Part shown: one piece after another, positions 35,342 to 45,217 of the stretch
Position numbering within the stretch: the stretch's first letter is position 1
Layout: every line of letters starts with the position of its first letter
Assembly: GCA_018343915.1 (NCBI GenBank)
Contig: JABRWF010000005.1
Span: forward strand, 2,639,001 to 2,703,000
DNA length: 64,000 nt
From: Agroathelia rolfsii
Taxonomy: Eukaryota > Basidiomycota > Agaricomycetes > Amylocorticiales > Amylocorticiaceae
Direction: 5' to 3'
Program-made: the position numbers and the translations under genes
Notes under the pieces: model-generated
Databases searched by the model: none
What the model saw: the letters and a program-made list of their open reading frames with translations, nothing else
What the model was told of the DNA's origin: nothing

Positions 35342-38110
35342 TCAGATAATCTCCTCCTCCTCTGGCTTCCAATTCTTCGCCTGGTCCCAATACCCCGCCA
35401 ACTTGGCCCCCAACGCTTCTTTTGCCAACGCATCTGTAGGGCATGTCTTCGGCTTAAACCCACTAAACGCGCGATCGCGCAGCTCACCCTCCCACACGAG
35501 CCAACACATGTTGTCCTCCAAAGGATTCTCCTCGCCCCCTCCACCCGACGCACCCGCGGCCTGTTGCTGCTGTCCAGCACTACTACCCTCCCCATTTGCA
35601 TCATCATTATCACCATCATCGTCGCCCTCGCCCACGTCAATCTCGACGTCGTCGGCGCCACGCGGGCGGGCAGACTGCGTCCAGGCGATACGGTGGAGCA
35701 TCAGCCGTTTGTAGTTGCGCACGAGCCGGAAGGCGCCCTCGACATAGACGAACGAGAAGCCGGGGTGGAAGATGCATAGGCCGGTCAAATTCAGCTGCTC
35801 CGCATTCTTGCGCACCTTGAATCGGTGTGCGGGGTCGCTGAGGTTCTTGACCCTGTTATGGAGTATTCATCAATACCATCACGCAGGTGCAAGAGAAAAC
35901 ACGCAGAAATCGCACTTGAACACAGCACCAAAAATACCCTTTTTCTCTTCCTCGAGTTTCTTTTCCTCCTTTTTCACACGGCGTTGCTCGTCCGTCAACT
36001 TGCGCTCTGCGTTCATCTTCTCGTGCGTGTGCTTGCGCATGGCGACCTCGCGCCGGACGCGCGCCTCAACACGCGTCGGGTCTTGGATTGCATCCGAGGT
36101 GAGCACACGCATGAGGTTCGCGAGACGGACTGGGGAGCAGAGTCAATATAAAATAAACAAATAAATAATGGGGCGTTTCCTTACCTTTGGGAGGATCAGG
36201 AGGGATGAGACCCATCCGAACACGATCCCGCTTGTCCTGGTTCTCTGCCTGTCGACGAAGCCTACGTTTCTTTTTCATTTCCTAATAACAGCACAAATTG
36301 ATTATCAAGACGACTCCAGTAATCTTTTTTTTTTTTGGACTTAAGACGCACCTTCTTCGTAAGCATCAACGGCTTCAGCTCTGCCTTGTTCTTATCACCT
36401 GGGGCTGGGATTGGGATTGGATGCTGAACATAGATTGTGATAGGCGAGCCCTCATTGCGAATATTGAGCGCCGCCATGCTCGCCTCGAGGTTTGTTTCGT
36501 CTAGGTCCCCGTAGGTCTTGTTAGGCAGCAAACCAGCGTCCCACCACTCTGCATCTGGCGGGGCAGGTCTCTAAAATATCATCAAAAATTAAATATGAGT
36601 CAAGGACAAATGCATAGGGGAGGATAGGATTTAAAGAAGAAGAAGAAAAACTCACACGAATATTCTTCTCCAGCGTCTCAAATTCAGAATCCAACCCTGC
36701 CTTGCGCGCACCCTCAGCGATACGCTGCTTGAGCGCCTCGAGCTGGGCCTCCTGACGCATCTGATTTGCCATCTGAACGTATTTGCCTTTGGTGTTGAAC
36801 CGGAATGTGCGCCCGATGCGTTCGCGCGGAGCTCCGTCAAAGCCTGTCCCTCCTCCTGATGCTCCGCCATCGCCCGACGTGCCGGTAGGTGTGGAGGTGG
36901 AAGTGGAGGCCCCGGGCGCGTACGGGTTTGCAACGGGAGTGCCTGGGGAGGGTGTATGTGGGATGCTCATGGACGGCGTAGAGCCCGGCGGGGGTGTGGG
37001 CGCGTTGCGTACGTTGGCCTAATAACGTTCCAACAAAAGTCAGCACAGATCCAAACACATAAAACAAAAAACATATCGGTTACCTTGATGGATGCGAACT
37101 TGGGCTGCATCGGCTTGTACCTATCCTTCTTTGACTGCGGTGTCGGCGTCGAGTTGTCCAGCAACAGCGGATGCGCGGCCATCTTGAGACCTGCGCCCTG
37201 CTGCGCAGGCTCGGACAGGGCTGCCGGGGATGCAATCGCTATTCCTCCTGCGGCGGTATTCTTTTTCTTGTTGGCGGCGTTGGCGGCGGCGAGGGACTGT
37301 GCACGTCATGTGCAGTATGCCGAGCAATAACGGTATATCAGATAAGATAGGGAAGAAAAATAAAAGGAATGGTATGCATACCATGTACGGATTATCCTTG
37401 ACTGCAAGCCTGCTCTGTGCAGCAGCCACACGTCCTTGCACCTCCGCGATGCGTTTAGCCAACTCTGCGGGCGAGGTGGTTGCATTGCCCGTTTCACCGG
37501 TTGTAGGTGTTGCACTACTGCTCCCTCTGTTGCTGTTGTTATTCGAAGCAACGCTTGTAGGGGTGGCCGGTACCGGTCTCGGCGCAGCAATCGACGCGGA
37601 CGATGACGATGACGAGGGAAATGCGCGCGCGGCGCCTCCAAGTGCTCCAGTGGGGCGCATCGCGGCTACTTTGGCGGCGAGTTCGGCACGTTTTTTAGCG
37701 ATGATTTCCTCCATCGAGGGCTGAAGGTTGGTCGAGAATAAAAAATGACGATTTCGAAATTAGCCTCTGCCAAAGAAATAATGTGCCGGAGACGTTACCT
37801 TGTTACCTGCCCCGCTCGTAGAGGTGATACCATTGCCTGGAAAGCCTGCTGAGGTCTGATCATGCGCATATAGAAATGGGCGTTATAGAGCATTGTAAAA
37901 AAACTATCAGAGTCAAAGACGACTTGTCGCATTCACCTTGGGCAGGAGAGAGGTGTATGTGAATGAGAGAGCAACTCACCGAATCACTTGGGAAACAAAG
38001 GACTTGGTCAGTAAGTAATTGTTGCAGCCCATCAGTTCCGCGCACCTCTTTAGCTTCTTGGCGATGACATGGGCGCCATTGTCGCCTTCATGCGTACGTT
38101 TCTTGTCCAT
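35342..38110 (-). CDS. PRP3: U4/U6 small nuclear ribonucleoprotein Prp3
   Basis: Prp3 is a core protein of the U4/U6 and U4/U6.U5 snRNPs, needed for pre-mRNA splicing. The start is [20 protein letters not shown] at 38110; the exact first introns are uncertain. Low-complexity Ala/Ser/Thr sequence and [19 protein letters not shown] follow. The PRP3 domain includes [66 protein letters not shown] and [20 protein letters not shown]. The C-terminal DUF1115-type domain has [57 protein letters not shown] and [16 protein letters not shown]. An acidic, Gln/Gly-rich insertion of about 45 residues interrupts this last domain. The N-terminal PWI domain of the human protein is not evident. It is divergent from the uL16m gene. 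Confidence 0.9.
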
Positions 38111-38213
38111 GGATGGACTGTGAGAGGGAATTGTCCCAAGTGTGTGGTTGTTGCAAGAGTAGAAAGCAAAGGCGCAGCTTACATAATCCCACCGTGCTCA
38201 TTCTCAAATCACA
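38111..38213. promoter_or_regulatory. 103-bp bidirectional promoter, PRP3 / MRPL16
   Basis: Only 103 bp separate the start codons of PRP3 (minus) and MRPL16 (plus), so the two genes must share promoter sequence. No clear TATA box is visible. The 5' untranslated regions must be very short or overlap. Confidence 0.65.
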
Positions 38214-39069
38214 ATGTTCTCCCTCCTCCGCTGTTCGTCGTCGCGCTCTTTATTGGCAAGACAAACGCCCTCGCTCTCGCCATCTTCTGTATTCGCGGCC
38301 AACACAAACGCACAACATGCACCAAGTACAACATTTGCGCGTTGGCGTGGTCAGCTCGCACCGCGCAAAATGGCTAACATCCGCCGACACAAGGGCACGA
38401 TTCCTATCCCGACGGGCGGCTCAACAAAGGGCACGACGCTTGCATATGGAGACTGGGGTATCCGTATCAAAGACCATGGCGTGCGCCTGACGGCGAAGCA
38501 GCTCACGACGGCAGAGGAGGTGATTAAGAGGAAGATTAAGGTCATTAAGGGTGCAAAGGTGTACATGCGTGTATTCCCGGATATTCCGATTTGTATCAAG
38601 GTATGTGGCGAAGTAGTGTGGGTAGTATGTGTGAAGAGTAATGTGGTATGTGCATAACTAGGGAAATGAGACTCGTATGGGTAAGGGTAAAGGTACATTC
38701 GAGTATTGGGCTACTCGGTGAGTGTGCATATTCCAGTAGGTAACAATAAAGGCAATGCTTATTTTTCATTATGCAGTGTGCCTACAGGACGGGTTATCTT
38801 CGAAATTGGTGGAGTGCCCGTGAGAGAAGAGCTTGCAAAAGAAGGTATGTGTTTCTGTTATATAGTATATCAATGACATGTTCACTCATTTACGGCTTTC
38901 AGCGCTTCGACTGGCCTCGGATAAGCTTCCACGGACATACGAATTCATCACTCGCAACTCGCCGCCACGCATCGGATTAGTCAAGGCCGTCACACCATCG
39001 GAACCCACAGTGTCGATAACGTCCGCTATCGACAGGACTGTCGAGGTCGAAGCCGGCCAGACGGCATGA
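38214..39069 (+). CDS. MRPL16: Mitochondrial large-subunit ribosomal protein uL16m
   Basis: Traced exons are 38214-38600, 38662-38717, 38777-38844 and 38903-39069, about 225 residues. The first ~45 residues (MFSLLRCSSSRSLLARQ...) are Arg/Ser-rich without acidic residues, as in a mitochondrial presequence. The L16 domain follows: IRRHKGTIPIPTGGSTKGTT, YGDWGIRIKDHGVRLTAKQL, KVYMRVFPDIPICIK, GNETRMGKGKGTFEYWATRV, PTGRVIFEIGGVPVREELAK and ALRLASDKLPRTYEFI. uL16 sits near the peptidyl-transferase centre and the A-site tRNA. The C-terminal ~45 residues beyond the bacterial core have no recognised motif. Confidence 0.92.
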
Positions 39070-39864
39070 TAGGAGAGAGAGAGAGAGAGAGAGAGCGAGA
39101 CTAAAAAATAGACGCGCTTAGAGAACACGCACCAAGTATGTTATAATTGCTTGCAGATAATGGACAAATGGGCGAATCGGACCCGGGTGTGGATATGTTG
39201 GCATGTTGTTGTGCCTTGTGCGTTTTCTCGCCATCAGTGTGGATACATCAACACGCATAACACGGCCAGGGCGAGAACGTCCCACGAGCCGTTCTGGTCG
39301 GTGATGGGGTTGGAGGAGAGTGTTGGGAAAGGAGAATAATAATAAAGCACTTGCGTATGCGTTATAGACTTGCGTGTATGCATGAGGCCATTATCGATGG
39401 ATGAATGCAGTCAGCTGGTATGCCTCACCCTGCACAGAATCCTCAGCTGCCGTCGACTATTGGACGATTAGCGATTGATAGTCGCGATAAAACCAACACG
39501 CTGCAAATGGATGGTAATGGGATGGAGTAGTTGACCGAGAGCTGAACATGGCAGTAGCACAGTATATGCTGTCCCACCTCCCCACTCGCCTCTCCTGCTC
39601 GCTATCGTCGACAACGACGACGACAAGGAGCAAAAAGTCCCAGGATCAGACGAGGTGAAACAAAATGTTCAATCTGCTTGGGAAAAATGGTGCGAGAGCG
39701 AACTGCGTGTGAAAATTGAGGGAATCCCCAATGGGCAGCCGTTTTCCCCACGATGGCAATTATCGAATATTTATCAACTATTTCCTGTTATAAATTCACC
39801 CATCGTCGTTCTCCTCCTCCTCCTCCTTGCCCTCCCCCCCCCCTTCTCCCATCCATCTCTAATC
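39070..39864. promoter_or_regulatory. Intergenic region and pyrimidine-rich ATP-citrate lyase promoter
   Basis: A (GA)n microsatellite lies at about 39072-39095, just after the uL16m stop. The last ~65 bp before the ATP-citrate lyase ATG (about 39800-39864) are strongly pyrimidine-rich, with (ctc)n runs and a run of Cs. This is common upstream of strongly expressed fungal genes. No gene is supported between them. Confidence 0.55.
39072..39095. repeat. (GA)n microsatellite
   Basis: A perfect dinucleotide GA run of about 12 units lies in the 3' flank of the uL16m gene. It is likely length-variable between strains. Confidence 0.8.
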
Positions 39865-42800
39865 ATGTCGTCCAAGGGTGGGTATTGTTCACTGATCTCA
39901 TCATTGTCGTCATTATCATTATCCTAACACCTACTACCCCCAACAGCCATCCGTGAGTACGACGCAAAGCTCCTGCTCGCTTACTGGCTCGAGCGTGCAC
40001 CCGCTATCGATGGTGCAAAGACGCTCACAAAATTCGCCTACCCCGCCGTCAAGGTCGCCCAGGTCTCCTGGGACCCAGAGACGAACTCCATCACACCCGA
40101 TACCCAGTTGCCGTCCTGGGTCTCGACCACAAAGCTCGTCGCCAAACCCGACCAGCTCATCAAGCGCCGTGGCAAGGCCGGTCTCCTCGCTCTCAACAAG
40201 TCTTGGGACGAGGCCAGGCAATGGATCGCTGAGCGTGCAGGCAAACCACAAAAGGTCTGTAAACTATTTCCATCAAGAAAAAGATCATCCAAAGAAATCT
40301 TATCGTTTATCATTTCATTATCTACTCATACACAGGTTGAGTCCATCACTGGCACGCTCAATAACTTCATCGTCGAGCCCTTCCTGCCCCATCCATCTCA
40401 CACCGAATACTACGTCTGCATTAACTCGGCTCGTGAGGGTGACTCCATCCTCTTCACGCACGAAGGTGGTGTCGAGGTTGGCGATGTCGACGCCAAGGCC
40501 TTGAAGCTCACCATTCCCGTCGGCGAGCGCTTCCCCTCGCGCGAGATCATCACGCAGACCCTGCTGCCCAACGTCCCCGCTGCCAAGCAGGCGACGCTGG
40601 TCGACTTCCTCACCCGCCTCTACTCTGTCTACGTAGACCTCCACTTTGCCTACCTCGAGATCAACCCGCTCATCTGCCTCGACGCCGTCGACGGCGGTGA
40701 GCCCACCATCCACTACCTCGACATGGCCGCCAAGCTCGACCAGACCGCCGAGTCCATTTGCGGACCCAAGTGGGCCGTTGCACGCGACCTGTCCGTGTAC
40801 GACCAGGCTGCCACCGCCGCCTCCAAAGGCAAGGGCGTCTCGGCCGATCGCGGACCCCCCATGGTCTGGCCCGCGCCGTTCGGCCGTGATCTGACCAAGG
40901 AGGAGGCCTACATCCAGAAACTCGATGGCTCCACTGGTGCCTCGCTCAAGCTCACCGTGCTCAACGCCGAGGGTCGTGTCTGGACGATGGTCGCCGGTGG
41001 TGGTGCCTCCGTCGTTTACTCGGACGCCATTGCCGCGCACGGCTTCGCCCACGAACTGGCCAACTATGGCGAGTACTCGGGTGCCCCGTCTGAAGGCCAG
41101 ACCTACGAATACGCCAAGACAATCAGTTGGGTGCACTGAATAATTGTCCATAATCCTTTCTTACTGACCATTGGCTCTAGTCGACCTCATGACGCGCGGC
41201 AGGCCCAACCCCCAGGGCAAGATCCTCATCATCGGTGGTGGTATCGCCAACTTCACCAACGTCGCTGCGACCTTCAAGGGCATCATCCGCGCCCTGAAGG
41301 AGTACAAGGCGCCCTTGATCGCCCACAACGTGCGCATCTTCGTCCGTCGTGGTGGTCCCAACTACCAGGAGGGTCTCAAGGCCATGCGTCTCCTTGGCGA
41401 GTCCCTCGGCGTGCCCATTAAGGTCTACGGCCCCGACACGCACATCACCGACATCGTACCGGTTGCGCTCGGCGTCAAGTCCACGGGCAGTGGCAAGTCT
41501 GTGCCCAAGTCTATCGCACCCACGGCGCCCGGCTCGCCGTCCGTGAGGGCCCAGGCCGTTCCTGAGACGACGGAAGCCGTGGGCTCGATCCACGCCGACG
41601 GCGCGCGCACACAGCCTGACGATCAAATCGTGCGCTTTGACCACGTCCAGGGCCACGGCGCGCGCCCGAGCTTCCGGCCGTTTGACTCGTCCACACGCTC
41701 GTTCGTGTACGGCCTCCAGCCGCGCGCGATCCAGGGCATGCTCGACTTTGACTTCTCGTGCGGCCGTGAGACGCCAAGCGTGGCGGCGATGATCTACCCC
41801 TTCGGTGGACACCACATCCAGAAGTTCTACTGGGGCACGAAGGAGACACTGCTGCCGGTCTACACCTCGATCGAGGAGGCGGTCAAGAAGCACCCCGAGG
41901 TGGACGTGCTCGTGAACTTTGCGAGCTCGCGTTCGGTCTACTCGAGCACGCTCGAGACGTTTGCGTTCCCCCAGATCAAGGCGATCGCGCTCATTGCGGA
42001 GGGTGTGCCCGAGCGCCACGCGCGTGAGATCTTGCACCTCGCCAAGCAGAAGGGTGTGTTGATCATCGGTCCTGCTACGGTCGGTGGTATCAAGCCTGGC
42101 TGCTTCAGGATCGGTAACTCTGGCGGTATGATGGACAACATCATCGCGTCCAAGCTCTACCGCCCTGGCTCGGTCGGCTACGTCTCCAAGTCAGGTGGTA
42201 TGTCCAACGAGCTCAACAACATCCTCTCGCTCGTCACGAACGGCACCTACGAGGGTATCGCCATCGGTGGTGACCGCTACCCCGGCTCGACGTTCATCGA
42301 CCACTTGCTGCGCTACGAGCAAGACCCTGAGTGCAAGATGCTCGTCCTCCTCGGCGAGGTCGGTGGTATCGAAGAGTACCGCGTCATCGAGGCCGTCAAG
42401 AAGGGGATCATCAAGAAGCCCATCGTCGCCTGGGCCATCGGTACCTGCGCCAAGATGTTCACGACCGAGGTGCAGTTCGGTCACGCCGGCTCGATGGCGA
42501 ACTCGGACATGGAGACGGCTGACGCCAAGAACTCGGCCATGCGCGCAGCGGGCTTCATCGTACCCGACACGTTCGAGGACCTGCCACAGGTGCTTGGTGA
42601 AACGTACGAGCGTCTGGTTGCGTCGGGCACGATCGTGCCCCAGGCGGAGCGTGACCCGCCCGTGATCCCGATGGACTACAAGTGGGCGCAGGAGTTGGGC
42701 TTGATCCGCAAGCCGGCCGCGTTCATTTCGACCATCTCCGACGAGCGTGGACAGGAGTTGCTCTACGCCGGCATGCGCATCTCGGAGGTATTCAAGGAGG

Positions 42801-43658
42801 ACATTGGTATTGGTGGTGTCGTCTCTCTGCTCTGGTTCAAGCGCCGTCTGCCGCCATGGGCGACCAAGTTCATCGAGATGGTGCTCATGCTCACCGCCGA
42901 CCACGGTCCGGCCGTGTCGGGCGCGATGAACACTATCGTTGCTACGCGTGCGGGCAAGGACTTGATCTCGTCCCTCGCATCCGGTCTGTTGACGATCGGC
43001 AGCCGATTCGGTGGTGCGCTCGATGAGGCCGCGGCGATGTTCTCGAACGCGCGTGATACGGGTCTGACGCCGCGTGAGTTTGTGGACGCGTCGCGCAAGG
43101 CGAACAAGTTGATCAGCGGTATCGGCCACAAGATCAAGAGCGTGAACAACCCCGATCTGCGTGTCGAGCTCGTGAAGGAGTATGTGCGCAAGAACTTCCC
43201 GAGCCACAGCTTGTTGGACTATGCGCTTGCTGTCGAGAAGGTGACCACCTCCAAGAAGGATACGGTAAGTGGATCTGGTTGATGTGATGTATATAGGCGT
43301 TTATGCTGATGGTTCTCCCTTCTTTCTACAGCTCATCTTGAACGTCGATGGGTGCATTGCCGTCTGCTTCGTCGACCTGCTCCGTGACAGTGGCGCATTC
43401 ACGCCTGAGGAAGCGGATGAGTATATCAAGATTGGCACGCTCAACGGCCTCTTTGTGCTCGGTCGCAGTATCGGTTTCATCGGCCACCACCTCGACCAGA
43501 AGCGTCTGCGTGCCCCGCTTTACCGTCACCCTGCGGACGATATCGTGAGTGATATATCTTTGTGTAAAGGGAAAACATGATCCTTACAGTGGTTATTTCT
43601 CTAGTTCATCAACATGGCCGACGTCAACCAGCCTCGTGTGCTCAGCAAGATCGCATAA
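39865..43658 (+). CDS. ATP-citrate synthase (ATP-citrate lyase), single-chain form
   Basis: Traced exons are 39865-39877, 39947-40254, 40336-41125, 41181-43264, 43332-43544 and 43605-43658, about 1,153 residues. The enzyme makes cytosolic acetyl-CoA and oxaloacetate from citrate, CoA and ATP, feeding fatty acid and sterol synthesis. The N-terminal ATP-grasp/succinyl-CoA-synthetase-beta-like half has [33 protein letters not shown] and [15 protein letters not shown]. The middle has [20 protein letters not shown], and the CoA-binding part has [17 protein letters not shown]. The phosphohistidine lies in [20 protein letters not shown]. The C-terminal citrate-synthase-like part has [20 protein letters not shown] and [10 protein letters not shown]. 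Basidiomycetes and animals carry this fused form, whereas ascomycetes usually split it in two. GC content and C/G-ending codons are far above the neighbours, which fits high expression. Intron 40255-40335 is 81 nt and stop-free. Confidence 0.96.
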
Positions 43659-43933
43659 GCATGGAAAGAAAAGGCGTTGTTGGATTATTATTTTTTTCTT
43701 CTCTTTTCCCATTTTTCCTCCTTTCTCATCATCATGTACTTCTCTCTTCCTCTTCCTCCTCATGACCCGGTGTTTCATCTACTGTCTGTTGTCCCCACTA
43801 TAATCCACATGTTATAACCAATCATCAACTCATAAATCTCGATTACCCTTGCTTTTACTCTCTTACCTGTAACACGCATATATAGGCATAAATAGATCAC
43901 ATTTCAATATCTCTTTCTCCGTGTGTCCCATCT

Positions 43934-44212
43934 TCACCACATTGTCATGTTCCACGGGTTATCGAAGAAGTTTGTATTCCAGGCTTCCTCTGTCGAAGAG
44001 GTCGTGGATGCCCCTGAGGCTTGTCGACGATGGTGATGATGATGATGAGCATATTGATACGCTGGTGCTGCTGGCTCGTGGCGTGCTGCTGCCGCGTGTT
44101 GGGAAAGGTGCATTATCCCAGGCCCGACGGTGGGTAGCCTCGAAGCAACGCCGGCCGCGTGTGCGTTCTGGAGAGTTGGCGTCGTCGCCGTCATCGATGT
44201 GTGCGAAGGCAT
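43934..44212 (-). CDS. Hypothetical short His/Ala-rich protein
   Basis: From an ATG at 44212 this frame gives about 92 residues: MPSHTSMTATTPTLQNAHAA, an Ala/His-rich middle with six consecutive His, and an end STEEAWNTNFFDNPWNMTMW. The aromatic, ordered-looking C terminus hints at a real product. However, low complexity, the (GA)n tract just upstream and the absence of any known domain make it weak. It could be the last exon of a gene, or it could be chance. It is convergent with ATP-citrate lyase. Confidence 0.25.
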   Translation of the reverse strand: MPSHTSMTATTPTLQNAHAAGVASRLPTVGPGIMHLSQHAAAARHEPAAPAYQYAHHHHHHRRQASGASTTSSTEEAWNTNFFDNPWNMTMW

Positions 44213-45217
44213 CGTTTCACAGAGAGAGAGAGAGAGAGAAAAAAAGGCGAAAAAGCAAGAGTAGTGCTGTCGATGAGATGTCTCGAGAGCGTCGTGTCGT
44301 CGTCCATGGAAGAGATAAGGAGAGACTATGTATATACCACTCAGGCCAGCACTAGTATTATTCTTGGTATGTACTGCCCTACCGGTGCCTCGGTCGAGTG
44401 TCTCGTATTTACGCTCCTCATCGCCGCACGTACGCACGCACAACACACAAGTCTCGTTCATTTCTTGTCTTACTATCATTAGAGTATCTGGGCACTGGGC
44501 ATTGTTCGCATCAATGCAATAGATATTACCTGGCCTTTGATTAGGAGAAAGGGTCTAGTAATGTAACTAGTGTGTTCCTTTCCAAGCACAATGTATGCAT
44601 GATGCATGATTGCTAGTGGTGTCGTATTTGCCCCCAAACCCCGCATTTACCACGTTAAAACTCTAACGGGTATGAATTCTCTTATCTTGAGTTGTCAGTG
44701 TGATGTACATAATTACAACTGAATATATGGTGTTTTGCATAATTCACGGCGCGAGTCGGAAAAGACCAACGAGAGTCCATACTCGGTTAGCCCGGAATAT
44801 CCCGATGGGCGGAGTGGGAGGCGCGCCTAGATAAGACCCATGTAAGGAATTGTCAAGGAAATGTTACGCGGCGTGATCCATGTCAGTATGCGTTCATTTG
44901 GGGCCGAGTATGCGTGCTATGTTATTGTTAGAATACAAGATGTAAACGGTATGTGCGTACGATGGACTATTTAGAAAAAATCTATGTGCTGGAAACACAC
45001 GATGGTATGCAAGGCCAATATGTTAGGAGAAAAAAAGGGGGGAACACATGAAGCAGAACATGTGCTTCTTCACCGAGATGGTGGTTATATAATTAGTATT
45101 AAGATGAAGTTGTCCCCCCTGACAGAGAAAAAAAAAAAAGCATGACCAGTTGGTAGTCCGTGTAGTAGGTTGAAATACCAAGGCAAGCAACACAGTGCGA
45201 AGAAAGAATCCTTCATT
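44213..45217. other. 1-kb intergenic region
   Basis: No gene was recognised. It contains a (GA)n run near 44220-44239 and an A-run near 45127-45139 close to the BIR1 3' end. Confidence 0.45.

Noticed and set aside
35312..35779. Plus-strand frame opposite PRP3
   Set aside because: It has no recognisable motif and lies over the well-conserved Prp3 C-terminal domain on the other strand.
36956..37330. Plus-strand frame opposite the Prp3 N-terminal exons
   Set aside because: It crosses both exons and introns of PRP3 and has no independent support.
42191..43207. Long antisense open frame (338 codons) across ATP-citrate lyase
   Set aside because: It mirrors the GC-rich, codon-biased exon on the plus strand, has no domain pattern, and similar antisense frames appear throughout this gene (for example 40318-41151 and 41177-42037).
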